Source of the DNA: Agapanthus africanus
Lineage: Eukaryota > Streptophyta > Magnoliopsida > Asparagales > Amaryllidaceae
Direction of reading: 5' to 3'
NCBI GenBank assembly: GCA_030015575.1
Contig: CM057349.1
Coordinates: 262,317,077-262,381,076, forward strand
Length of the DNA: 64,000 bases
Position numbers and translations under genes: made by a program. Shown piece after piece: positions 24,144 through 34,558 of this stretch; positions within the stretch are counted from its first letter, which is position 1, and each line of letters starts with the position of its first letter. Below the pieces are notes generated by a model. That model was not told the origin of the DNA and ran no database searches. It saw nothing but the letters and a program-made list of their open reading frames with translations.

Positions 24144-24356
24144 CTTATGACCTTGGCGTGAGGTCAAAATGTCATAAGTCACATGTCAAGTTCGTCCCAT
24201 CATTATCCAGGTTAATTTGAACCCACCCGTACATACCCTTGACGTAGGCCAAAATGGCAGTACGACTGTCTCAAACCAACGCATTCTATCTATGCAACAG
24301 ATAAATATCCGGCAGCTACCAATCACTATGCCTTGGCGTGAGGTCAAAATACATAG
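24144..24356 (-). other. Triple TTGAC-type hairpin cluster of M2
   Basis: In element sense the motifs are TTGACCTCACGCCAA (24333-24347), TTGGCCTACGTCAA (24239-24252) and TTGACCTCACGCCAA (24153-24167), spaced 95 and 85 nt. Each is enclosed by a longer perfect stem: CTATG/CATAG (24326-24330, 24352-24356), CGTAC/GTACG (24228-24232, 24260-24264) and CTTATGAC/GTCATAAG (24144-24151, 24171-24178). Confidence 0.7.
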
Positions 24357-24671
24357 CTTGAATACTACCGAATATTTAACTGAAATGATGGAGGGCTACG
24401 GATGGTTTTGGCAAAACCGTGAACGTAGTGAACTTGATACGGTCGATGGAACGAGATAGCTTTTAAATGGAGTGGCTCAAACTCCGTATTTTAAAAGTTT
24501 GTTTTGAAAAGAACCGAGTGGTTTTTCGAAAGTGTTCCAACGACTTTAACTTGGTTTATTATCTTGCATTAGTTCTTTTAATGCGTGATATTCTTGCATT
24601 AGTTCTTTTAATGCGTCCCATCATTTAATCCTACCATTGCAGAAAACAACCAAAATATGACGTACGCTTAT

Positions 24672-24755
24672 GCCATTCGCATTCGCCACGGGGCCCCGTC
24701 ATTACCCGTTAGGTTACTTAACTAACGACAGAGCGGGGGCTGGGCTAGCGCGTCT
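24672..24755 (-). other. Structured CCGTTAG-type leader box of M2
   Basis: Inverted counterpart of the boxes in P0, E3 and inner: CGTTAG/CTAACG at the tip, with GGGGC and GCCCC runs further out, and the conserved GGCGAATGCG at the edge. Confidence 0.55.
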
Positions 24756-25480
24756 GTAAAACATAAGCAACGCCTAAATAATATCATATATAGATATACT
24801 GCAATGATAAACATTTCAGATCACAGATGAATACATTGGATATACTAGGAATCTGTAATTCGTACGAGCCTGTAACGAAAGACAAATTACACGGTCGCGG
24901 TGAATAGCCAAAACTCCACCCAAGACCCCTACGGGTGCGGCAAACTACCCGCCAAGTACCCGAAGCGTAGTAACCTCCCTCATCTCCATGAGTAGGCCAC
25001 TCGACACTTCGGCATACCCGGTAGTTTGTGCACCCCCTCCATGGGTCTATCCTAGGAGCAAAAACAGTAAAAAGAAATTATACAATGACGGCTACAACTC
25101 CGACCCGGTTGTGCGGCCATACAAATAATTATTACATCAATTTACAAATTTACATGAATTGAAAGAAAAGAAAACTCTCGTCTCACAACCCCCGGCTATT
25201 CACCCGCGACAATCCAACATATTCATATACACATTCCAGCACATTACAGATCAGAGAATTGTATAACCCCCACTAATCGACATATAGCGATTAGTAGACG
25301 TTCAATACAAATATCACATTACAGAAAACCCGTTAGCTTAAGTCTTTTAGAAGTTCGATCAAAAATACGGATTTTCGGGACCCCAAAATAAAATTTTCGT
25401 TCTGGAAAATCTGGGTTGAAAATATATATGCTAAAAATCCCAAAATACCCCCATAAAAACACTGCACCAAAAATTTACCT

Positions 25481-25543
25481 CGGCCGAGTCGACTCGGCCG
25501 CGGATCCGCGGCGGGAGCGTGCTCCCGCCGCGTTTCCGCGGCC
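25481..25543 (-). other. GC-rich palindrome and hairpin in the M2 leader
   Basis: 25481-25500 is a perfect 20-bp palindrome (CGGCCGAGTCGACTCGGCCG). It overlaps a hairpin with outer arms GGCCGCGGA (25496-25504) and TCCGCGGCC (25535-25543), and an inner perfect 12-bp stem (25507-25518 with 25521-25532) around a two-base loop. In element sense the hairpin starts 206 nt after the start of the primer site. Retroelement leaders commonly carry RNA dimerisation and packaging signals in this area; assigning that role here is inference. Confidence 0.7.
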
Positions 25544-25736
25544 CTTTGACTCGAACGTTGGACAATTTTTGGTGGGTGCTTACAGAAAAGCCTGAGCCGA
25601 TTTTAGGTGTTAAAATAATCAACTTTTGAACAGTGGAAAAATCGACAGAAACTGCAAATTTTTGGGGTTTGTTTCGGGACTTTTTCGTTGATCAATCTTC
25701 TAGTTACTTGCTAACATGCTAGATAGAGTTTAACCT

Positions 25737-25749
25737 GGCTCTGATACCA
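25737..25749 (-). other. Primer-binding site of M2
   Basis: GGCTCTGATACCA on the plus strand, the inverse of TGGTATCAGAGCC, one base from the LTR. Complementary to the 3' end of initiator methionine tRNA, as in most plant copia elements. Confidence 0.9.
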
Positions 25750-25750
25750 C

Positions 25751-27940
25751 TGTAAGTCCATGCTACCTCTCCCGGTACTTTCGGGAAGGCGGAATTTGGT
25801 AAAAAACAATTTTTACGGAGGTGGTAACATGGACCTATAACCCGGATCTTGGTTAAACATCTATCTAACACCTAACTATGAGTTTCTAGCTACTCGGTTA
25901 GGGGGTTATACCTTGCTTGTCTTGAACTCCTTCGTCTTCAAAGCTCCGATGGTGGTCCGATGGCTTCTTCTCGTCGTCTCCGTACGCCGAAGATAGATCC
26001 ACCTGAAAGCTCCAACCTTTAGCTCCTTCTTCGTTCTTTGAAGAAACTAGTTCACTTGGTTTGCTAAACCTAGTGAACTAGAATGAGTAGAGAAGAAATA
26101 GAATGGGATTTTATCTATGGTTCTTGATTCTCAACTCATGAGACAAGAGAACCATAGAATCAAGAGAGGGAGGAAGAGGTTGAGGGTGAGAGCAAGAGGA
26201 GAGCTCAAGAACAAGAGAGAGAATGAGCAAGAAAGAATGAGGCTCTCTTTTTTCTTTCACCCTCTCATAATCCAAAGTGATCATAACTCATCATATCAAA
26301 AAAAGTCTTATGTGATGGTTTGAAGCAACCATAACCATATCATTTCATGCACTCATTTTACACAAATGAGCAAGTAAACAAAAGTCTTTGCCATGAAATG
26401 ATGGCTATGGTTATCATGATGGTCAACTAGTCAAGCCTAGTCAACCGGTCAACAAGTCAACAAAAGTCAACAAGTCAACAAAGTCAACAAGTCAACAAAA
26501 GTCAACAAGTCAACAAAGTCAACAACCATATCACCATAATACTTAATTAATATAATAGTTAATCACATATCATATTCTCATTAGGGTTGAGCAAAAAGTC
26601 AAATAGTCAATGGTCAACTGTCAACAACCCTAATGAGAATCCACTGCCTCTGTCTCCCTGTCAACTGTGCATACACACCCGCATCCGCGTTCCGAGGAAC
26701 ACGAATGCAAACTGGATAAATCCAATCCCATAAGGTACACTAGGATCTGGCTTAAACCAAAGCCCGCTAGTGTAAACTGTCCGGACACTGTACGCGCACA
26801 AGTGCACGGATGTGACCGAACCCTGCCGCAAAACCATGCGACCTGTCGCAATACCATGCGACCTCTACTCTTTTGCCTAAAGACGAAAAGCTTTCTGTGT
26901 GGGACTCTAAAGACTCGACACTACGCTGGCAGTGGGTTTAACCACAGACCACAAGCGGCACAAGCTGTGCGTAACGGTCCCCAGGTAATGCCGACAAGAA
27001 GACCGACGAGGCGAAACCCATCTGAACTCCTACTGAGCCTGAGTGTGACATTCTCCGTACAGTCCGGTCTGTTCGTCTGATACATCGCATGGCGGGCCTA
27101 GGGGGCGGTAAACGTCAGTCCCCCAATAGCGGTACAAGTCGTGCCGGAGCGAAGCCCAAAACACCCTGAGATAACACAGGAAACCTACCAGTATATCTCG
27201 ATTGCCCTGGCCAGGGACTACTCGTGTAATGGCTCTCCTAGACACAGCGCGATGTCAACCCCCAATACCGGGAGAGACGAATCCTGTCTAACCGTCACTG
27301 CCTCCAAGTGCTTCGGGACTGCACCCAACCACTACCTGTTTGCACGACTCCTTTGAGTCGTGGTAGGGTAGTGATCAAAGTACAGTGGGAACACACTCGA
27401 GGCGGAGTGACAGTGTCAAGTCAGCAGACTAAGCTGTACTCATGTCACCTGGGAACTGATAACTGACGATAGGTATAATACCAACTAGTCAGTTCCCGAC
27501 GAGTCCTGTCCAGTGTACCCATAACCTAACGAGCACCCGCATACTATCTCAAGTACGACGTACTGACGGCTGTGGGACAGACCGTCTCCCACACTGGGAT
27601 GAGAAGCGCATGCGCTGGTCTACTCCGGAGTATCGATGCCCTGTCTCGATAGTCCTGCGACCAGGGACCTGCATAAGGATGTACTTATAGATTACCCAGC
27701 CCCACTAGTGTGACGGCCATCACATCGCTGGTAATCAAGCAAAGATCCTAAGGGCTCTACTAATGTGTATAGGCGATATACAAAAATAAACACATGTACA
27801 CATTGAAGTAGAAACAAACCAAGTAGCATACTACTATTTTGAGCAAGATTGTATATACAAGGTGAATATCCCAAGCATCCATTAAGTAATATACAAACCA
27901 GTATGATACAGTAATGGCCTCTAGGGCATATACACTAACA
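25751..27940 (-). repeat. 5' LTR of M2
   Basis: 2190 bp, same length as the 3' LTR, with about 15 base differences and no length change that I can see. Carries the same GTCAA array at 26421-26525. Confidence 0.95.
26421..26525 (-). promoter_or_regulatory. GTCAA (W-box-like) array in the M2 5' LTR
   Basis: The twelve-word array of the other LTR, present here unchanged. In the 5' LTR it would lie in the promoter-side part of the element if transcription starts downstream of it in element sense. The start site is not identified. Confidence 0.5.
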
Positions 27941-27945
27941 ATCGC

Positions 27946-28176
27946 ATCCATATATGAGTAACCTGAAAAAGAAGCAAGTTCTCAAAACCATTACTATCAT
28001 CGGAATACCAAACACAAGTATCTATATCTTCGACTACCTCGAAGAATTCTGATACTTCCAACAAATGGTTCTCTACTTTATTCTTATACCTATAACTTCT
28101 CAATATCTGGACCTTGCATTTCAACGAAATACTTGTCCAGAACTGGAGAAGTCACAAGTAAACAGAATATAGTACG
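27946..28176 (-). pseudogene. Internal relic of M1, right part
   Basis: Inverse match to P0 8462-8690, for example GTACTATATTCTGTTTACTTG and GAGAACTTGCTTCTC in element sense. It resumes M1 on the far side of M2. E3 is inserted at 28177, with GTACG (28172-28176) as candidate target duplication. No protein product can be named. Confidence 0.75.
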
Positions 28177-30230
28177 TGTTGGATATATGTATGCCCTAGA
28201 GGCCATTATATGATAGCGTATGTACCGGTATGTGTGTGTGTGTGTGTATTCAGGGGACATTCTTGCTCGACATGATAGTATGCTATCTGGTTGTACTTTT
28301 TCTTGACATGTTCATTTGATCATGCTTCTTATTCATTTGGTACATGTTGATAAAGCCCTTAGGATATTTTCTTGACTACTGAGATTATGATGAGGATCAT
28401 AGTAGTGGGACATGTGTAGTTTATAAGCATATCCTTAAAATGTTCCTAGTCATGGGTGTATCGAGATGGGGAATCGATATTTCCAGAGTTGACTAGCGTA
28501 TACGTTACCTGTCCCATATGATGGAAGATGGATGATCCCATATCCATTGGTGTGGTGACACCAAAGACCATATACGGGTGCTCAGTGAGACTAGATACAC
28601 TGAACGGACTCACCGAGAACTCCTGTGTGGTATTATATCTATCGTCGGATAGCAGTTCTCAGGTGACACTGGTACAGGTTAGTCTGTAGACCCGAGATCG
28701 TCATAGAGTCTTGTGTGTCCTCCCACTGTACTTTGATCTCCACCCTACCACGGCTCTACTGAGTCGTGCAAACTGGTGGATTTTGGGTATAGTCCCGAGG
28801 CACATGGAGGCAATGAGCGATAGGAGGGGTTTCGTCTCTCGGTATTAGGGGTTTTTGTTGCGCTATATACGATTGGCTATAACAGGAAGTCCCTGGCCAG
28901 AGATGATGAGATTTACTGATAAGTATTATCAGTAGTTTCTCGATCTATTATGAGCCATATACCGGCATAACTTATTGGGTTAATGGGGTCGACGATACCA
29001 TCCCTAGATTTGATATACAGCACTATTGACGAAGAGACCGAACTGTACGGCAAGTGTTGCCAATTGGCTCAACGGGAGTTTTGACAGGTTAGCTTGTGTT
29101 TCTTCTGATCGCTCAATACCTGGGAGCCGTTACGTAGAGCTTATGCCACTGACGATTTGTGGGCATGTTATGCGATCACTGCCTACTGCTAGCGTATTGA
29201 CGAGTCTTAGAGTCCCACAAAGGGGTTTCCTAGCTCAGGCGAAAAGATGTGGGGTGCATATGGGATATGCGCGGGAGCTCGATTAAATGCGTATATTTGA
29301 TACCGTATTTTAATCGGGCGTTTACTATTGGACGGGTCGTATGTGATATGACCGGGTTATTAAATCAAGTGTTGATTTAATATTAAGTCTATTAGCTCAT
29401 TTATTAAAACTTATTTCTTTATGATACATGCATGAGTGTGTATATGTTGATATGGATGCACACATGCAAGCATACATGTGTCATGGTTGATGATACATTG
29501 GTGGTGGCAATGCAAGACTCACATGGTAACATATTTATATATTTTGATTATTTGAGAAAAGCAAAATGGCAATAAAATCATGGTTGACTATTCAACTCTC
29601 TTCTCTTGAGTTGACCAAAGTCAATACCATGGTTTCATTGCCCATGGTTTTGTAGCCCATGGTTTTGCTTAACCTCAAGTATCAAAATATCTAGATATTT
29701 TGTAACCATAGTTTAGCATGACATAATTCTAACTCACTTGGGATTATGTTGCATTATTCTCACTTGAGTCAAGTTTAGCCATTATCTTCTTCTTCCTCCT
29801 TCAAGCTCTCTAGGGTTTAAAAAGTGAGAGAAGAAAATAAAAGAAAAGGTTTTTAAGTGAGATCCAAACCCACATCACCAATCTATACTAGTCTAGCCCA
29901 TTAGCGTAGGTTGTTTGCTCTACTTCTTCATAGATCAAGTGAAGTTAGGAGCTTTAGCAAAGGGACTTCGTGGTGGATCATCGTGGACTTGGAAGGATTC
30001 AAGCGAACCGGTTCAAACCCTACTCGATCCAAGGAGTCACAAGAGGAGGTCTACAAAGGTTATATTAATTACCTCTTAGTGTTAGACACTACTTAGTATG
30101 TGATACTATATGTTGTTACCTTAATTTTCTAGTTCGATTCATGGTTGGTATTGTTTAGCACCCCATAATTTCTTAATATAGCATGTGTGATGCAACCCAA
30201 ACCCTAGGTTGGTGCTAGAGAATCCCTACA
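28177..30230 (+). repeat. 5' LTR of E3
   Basis: 2054 bp, TGTTGGATATATGTATGCCC to AATCCCTACA, followed by a primer site. The start resembles Angela-type LTRs as I remember them (TGTTGGAATTATGCCCTAG). It holds a (GT)n run at 28230-28247, the GATAGTATGCTATC palindrome near 28273-28286, an AT-rich hairpin at 29359-29381, and a few TTGAC/GTCAA words near 29582-29625. Confidence 0.85.
29359..29381. other. AT-rich hairpin in the E3 LTR
   Basis: ATTAAATCAA, loop GTG, TTGATTTAAT. A perfect 10-bp stem at the position of the P0 hairpin at 3772-3802. Confidence 0.65.
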
Positions 30231-30231
30231 G

Positions 30232-30244
30232 TGGTATCAGAGCC
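30232..30244 (+). other. Primer-binding site of E3
   Basis: TGGTATCAGAGCC, one base after the LTR end CTACA. Confidence 0.9.
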
Positions 30245-31514
30245 AAGCTAGAATTTTAGAGTAACCTAGACGACGTTAAAAACTTCGATCGAACATCGAT
30301 TGCTCCGAAAAATTGTTCTCTGGAAAAATTTCAAAATGTTGGAATTTTTCACATTAAAAATATTCAAAAAATCATGCAGGTAATTCTATGGACTCTCTAG
30401 AAGAATGATATCCTAACTTGATCAAATGACCGTGGAACCGTGGCCAAAACGCGCTTTTGGCGGCGGTTCCGCGGCGCCATATATGAGGCACGGGTCGGCC
30501 CTTCTACGGTTGGCCCATAGGTACCAGGGCATGTTTCTGGGCATTTTTAATACTGCTCAAGTGTTGAGCTTCTCTGTGAATTTTTGGGTAATTGATTAAT
30601 CAATCGAATGGTTTAACATCGTCTAGTATTTGTGAATATGATACAATAATTAGAATCTACACTAATTAGTTTTGTGAAAAGTAATTAGTTGCATGTAAAT
30701 CTAACATTTTGGCCTCGGTAGAATCGGGAATCTTATAGAATTACCCAACTTCTTTTGAAAAAGTGTTTTCATGGTTGAGACCCAAATATAAGATTTGCAT
30801 CATTAGACATGAAATCCAGAATATGTGATATTCCGGGTTTATGATGTCTAAAGGCAGTGTTGATTCCAATTGTTGTAGTTTTTCATTTTATTTTCTGCGA
30901 CCGTAAGTGTAGTATGTGGTGTATCTCCGGTTTCGTTGCTATACATCAACGGCAATTGGGATACGCATACTTACTTACGTTGATGATATGCCATATTATG
31001 TGTTTCTGAGATTTGATGTACATGATCGTCGCGAATGAATGGCCGGGGTTTTTATGTGAGATGCGAGTTTTTCTTTTCATTCATGTAAAATTAATTATAT
31101 GTAATATTCTTTTATTGGGGAACTTCCGGGTTGAGGATGATGTCACCATTGTTATATATTATTTAGTTTTCCGCATTAGGATAGATCCAAGGAGGGGAGC
31201 ACAAGTGACCGGGTTCTAGGGTTCAGTGGGAGGCCATCTCAAGGAGTCGAGACCGGGTCTCTTAAACTCTAAAATTGGTAGGGTCACTTGCCGCTCTCAT
31301 ATGGGTCTAGGGGTGTGGGCTTGGCTATTCATCACGACCGTGGAATCCGTATTTTTTATTGTTGGCTAAATACAAAATATGGACCACCTAGTATATCCTG
31401 TATTTTTATATATGTGCTTCTGCTGTTGATATTCTGTAATGTGATCACTTTATATGATAAGACAAATGGTGTATTATATATATGATATATAATAAATGTT
31501 GCTTATGTTTTGCA
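30245..31514 (+). other. Leader of E3, first part
   Basis: Non-coding. Holds the hairpin at 30430-30474. It has a single copy of the block around CTCAAGTGTTGAG (30557) that is doubled in inner, outer and E4, and it lacks the block of about 300 bp with GCATCCGTTCGGGTGCTC found in those three. The leader resumes at 52245. Confidence 0.65.
30430..30474 (+). other. Leader hairpin of E3, 198 nt after the primer-site start
   Basis: Arms 30430-30449 and 30455-30474 pair over 20 positions with one mismatch and two G-T pairs, round the loop CGCGC. The core is GGAACCG/CGGTTCC and CCAAAA/TTTTGG. Confidence 0.8.
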
Positions 31515-32108
31515 TGTTAGTGATATGTAGGCCCTAGAGGCCATTACTGTACATGCGATGTATATTGTAGTGGATGCTTGGACATATATATGGAGGACTT
31601 TCTTGCTCGACATGATAGTATGCTATCTGGTTGCTCTTTATCTTAACATGTACTCTGATAGTCTCTATGTTACATGTTGATAAAGCCCATAGGATATGTA
31701 CTCGACAACTGGGACTATGATGAGATCATATTAGTGGGGCCACGGTAGTCGACGAGTAAATCCTATAACTGTTCCTAGTCAAGGGTATATCGAGACAGGG
31801 CATCGATACACCAGAGTAGACTAGCGTATACGCATCTTGACCCATATGATGGGCGATGGATGATCCTATATCCATCGGTGTTTGACATCAAGGATGGTAT
31901 ACGGGTGCTCAGTAGAGACTGGGTACACTGAACGGACTCGCCGAGAACTCTCAGATGGTATTATACCTCACGTCAGATGGCGGTTCTCTGGTGACACTGG
32001 TATAGGTTAGTCTGTAGACCCGAGATCGTCATAGAGTCTTGTGTGATTCCCACTGTGCTTTGATTTCCATCATACCACGTCCAAGAGGGCATGCAAAATG
32101 GTGGCTTT
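31515..32108 (+). repeat. 5' LTR of outer, first part
   Basis: Starts TGTTAGTGATATG. The LTR continues at 42494 after inner. The last five bases, GCTTT (32104-32108), are the target duplication of inner and recur at 42489-42493. Confidence 0.92.
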
Positions 32109-34315
32109 TGTTAGTTATATGTATGCCCTAGAGGCCATTACTGTACATAGGATGCATATTGTAGTGGATGCTGGGACATATATAGGGAGGACTTTCTTGC
32201 TCGACATGATAGTATGCTATCTGGTTGCTCTTTACCTTAACGTGTATACTGATTGTCTCTCTGTTACATGTTGGTAAAGCCCTTAGGATGTGTACTTGAC
32301 TACCTGGACTATGATGCAGATCATACTAGTGGGGACAGATAGTCTATAAGTACATCCTTCAAAGTCCCTAGTCGTGGGTGTATCGAGACGGGGCATCGAT
32401 ATACCAATGTAGACTAGCGTATACCTTCTCGACCTATACAGATGGGCGATGGATGATCCCATATCCATTGGTGTTTGACATCAGAGATGATATACGGGTG
32501 CTCAGTGGAGACTGGGTACACTGGACGGACTCGCCGAGAACTCCCAGATGGTATTATACCTTACGTCAGATGGCAGTTCTCTGGTGACACTGGTACATAG
32601 TAGTCTGTTGACCCGAGATCGTCATAGAGTCTTGTATGGTTCCCACTGTGCTTTGATTTCCACCTTACCACGTCCAAGAGGGCGTGCAAAACGGTGGTTT
32701 TTGGATACAGTCCCGAATCACATGGAGGCAATGAGCGATAGGAGGGGATTCGTCTCTCCCGGTATAGGGAGTTGATGTTGCGCTGTGTTCGATTGGCTAT
32801 AACCGGAAATCCCTGGTCAGGGTTGCTGAGATTTACTGGTAAGTGTTACCAGTAGTTTCTCGAACTGTTATAGACCTCAAATCGACATGACTTATCGAGC
32901 TATTGGGGTCTGACGTTTACCACCCCTAGGCGAGATATGCGACATATCAGACGATCAGACCGGACTGTACGGTAAGTGTTACTGGTTGGATTCACAGGAG
33001 TGTGAGCGGGCTTGCTCGTCGATCTTCTGATCGCTCAATACCCGGGTGGCCGTTACGTTTAGCAGACCGCTTGCGGCTTGTGGGTGTTTGATATGATCAT
33101 CATCTGCTACCGGCGTATTGACGAGTCTTTAGAGTCCTACACAGAGGTTTCCTGGCTCAAGCGAAACGAAATAGGAGCGCATATGAGATATGTGCGGGAC
33201 CGAGAATAATGCGTGTATGTGATACCGTATTTCATTCTCGCGATGAATGTGTCGAATGGTTGTATGCGATATAACTTAGTTATCGAATCAAGGATTGATT
33301 CGATAAATCGATACATTGTATATTAGTCGGTTATATGCGATATGACCGGATCGTTAAATCAAGTGTTGATTTAATGATTTAATGCATAATTATATATTTG
33401 ATATATTACTTTGAATTAACTAGTATTGGTTCACTTTAAATGGTTTTTCTCACTTGTTTGTGCACATTGTATATGAGATATACTTTTGTACACAAGTTTG
33501 TATCATGTTTGATGATACATGCTCACTAGGGTTTGTGTAAAGATTAAACCATGGTTGTATATTGGTTAGGGTTTTCATTTTCTTATTCATTTATTTTATT
33601 TTGGAAATGATAAAGAGAAAATGGTGGCTTTCTTTGTTCTTTGCTTAACGCCTCTTGAAGCTTCAAAGCATCTTTGACTAAGTGACCATTTTGTCTTCAT
33701 GTTTAACCCTAACCCTTTAACTAACCTTAGTTTATTCTCTACACTTGACCATGGTTGCCATATGATAAGTATTCACATTATTTTCTATATTTTAATAATA
33801 CTTATGACAAATCATCTTCATCTTCTTCTTCTTAAAAGATGAAGAAAGCTTGCTTCATCAATGACAACTTGAGCAATTGAGTGAGAAATCCAATTCTAAA
33901 GTGAACCCACCTCCTATTTCTTCATCCTCTACCTCTTGCTAAATAGTAAAGGGTGTTTTCTTCACAAGTTTCATGACTTGGTGAACTGGGAGCTTGATCT
34001 TGTGATGCCTCGACGTAGATCATCTTCGGCACGAAGCCGACGACTTTGCCCGCCCATTTCTCCGATGAAGCCGACGCTAGAGCCCGGGTTTCCTTTTGGA
34101 CAGCGAGGAGACTTCATTGCGGAGCTATGGAGGTGGAGGACGGGATCTACAAAGGTTGTATTTCCGTTCTTTTAGTTAAATTGTTAACTAGTTGCATGTG
34201 TTCGCCTAATATTCTAGTTAACGATCCGTATTAGGGTTTCTCGGCACTTGCAAAGTCTGAAATTAGCATGGTTGATGCCTTGTGAGACCTAATTAGTGTG
34301 TCTAGGAACCCTACA
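32109..34315 (+). repeat. 5' LTR of inner
   Basis: 2207 bp, TGTTAGTTATATG to GGAACCCTACA. Holds the GATAG/CTATC palindrome (about 32206-32219), two covarying hairpins (33280-33306 and 33350-33378), one clean GAAGCTTC unit (33657-33664) and a TTTGTGTAAAG/AACCCTAACCC-rich stretch further on. Confidence 0.93.
33280..33378. other. Two tandem hairpins in the inner LTR
   Basis: First: TTATCGAATCAA (33280-33291), loop GGA, TTGATTCGATAA (33295-33306), a perfect 12-bp stem. Second: ATCGTTAAATCAA (33350-33362), loop GTG, TTGATTTAATGAT (33366-33378), 13 pairs with one G-T. They lie where P0, M1 and E3 have one such hairpin. Confidence 0.7.
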
Positions 34316-34316
34316 G

Positions 34317-34329
34317 TGGTATCAGAGCC
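34317..34329 (+). other. Primer-binding site of inner
   Basis: TGGTATCAGAGCC, one base after the LTR end. Confidence 0.9.
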
Positions 34330-34517
34330 TAGCTAGAGCCTTAGGCGATGCTTAGACGATGTTAGAAACCCGATCGAACCGAAACCCTAAACCCAAAATT
34401 GCTCTCTGTACATTTTTCAATTTCGGGGATTTTTCCACATTAAAAATATGCAGAAAATTCAGCAGGGAATTGTAAGAATTACTGTGAAATTCGAGCGACC
34501 AATTCCTCTAAACTGCG

Positions 34518-34558
34518 GCGGAACCGCGGCAATAGCATGGCTATTGCAGCGGTTCTGC
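34518..34558 (+). other. Leader hairpin of inner, 201 nt after the primer-site start
   Basis: Arms 34518-34536 and 34540-34558 pair over 19 positions with one mismatch and one G-T pair, closing a three-base loop. Core words are GAACCGC and GCGGTTC, then GCAATAGC and GCTATTGC. Confidence 0.8.

Larger units (their letters stand above)
23646..25736 (-). other. Leader region of M2
   Basis: About 2.1 kb without coding potential. From its 5' end: a GC-rich hairpin and palindrome (25481-25543); a structured CCGTTAG-type box (24672-24755); the three-hairpin cluster (24144-24356); a GAGTA/TACTC stem (23990-24004); the CAGTGGGAG box (about 23743-23753); and a pyrimidine tract ending TTGCAG about 15 nt before the gag ATG. 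Apart from the GC-rich element the rest is AT-rich and unremarkable. Confidence 0.7.
17491..27940 (-). mobile_element. Ty1/copia element M2, nearly whole, inserted in M1
   Basis: 10,450 bp on the minus strand. Parts from its 5' end: LTR (25751-27940), primer site (25737-25749), leader (23646-25736), gag-pol (19695-23645), polypurine tract (19681-19691), LTR (17491-19680). The two LTRs are both 2190 bp with about 15 differences by my count (0.7 %). At a commonly used grass rate of 1.3e-8 per site per year that implies roughly a quarter of a million years; the rate is an assumption. Flanks AGCGC (17486-17490) and ATCGC (27941-27945) fit a five-base target duplication with one later change. The flanking M1 sequence joins up correctly when compared with P0 8650-8720. 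It looks nearly whole, with about one break. Confidence 0.93.

Noticed and set aside
28230-28247. GT microsatellite in the E3 LTR as a regulatory Z-DNA element
   Set aside because: Short run, not present in the other LTRs; ordinary microsatellite.
32109-34315. Reading inner and outer as one element with three LTRs from recombination
   Set aside because: Perfect target duplications GCTTT round inner and TTGCA round outer, and the unbroken counterpart in outer's 3' LTR, show a plain nested insertion.
34317-34329. TGGTATCAGAGCC as part of a tRNA gene
   Set aside because: It is the reverse complement of a tRNA end next to an LTR; no cloverleaf surrounds it. It is the primer site.
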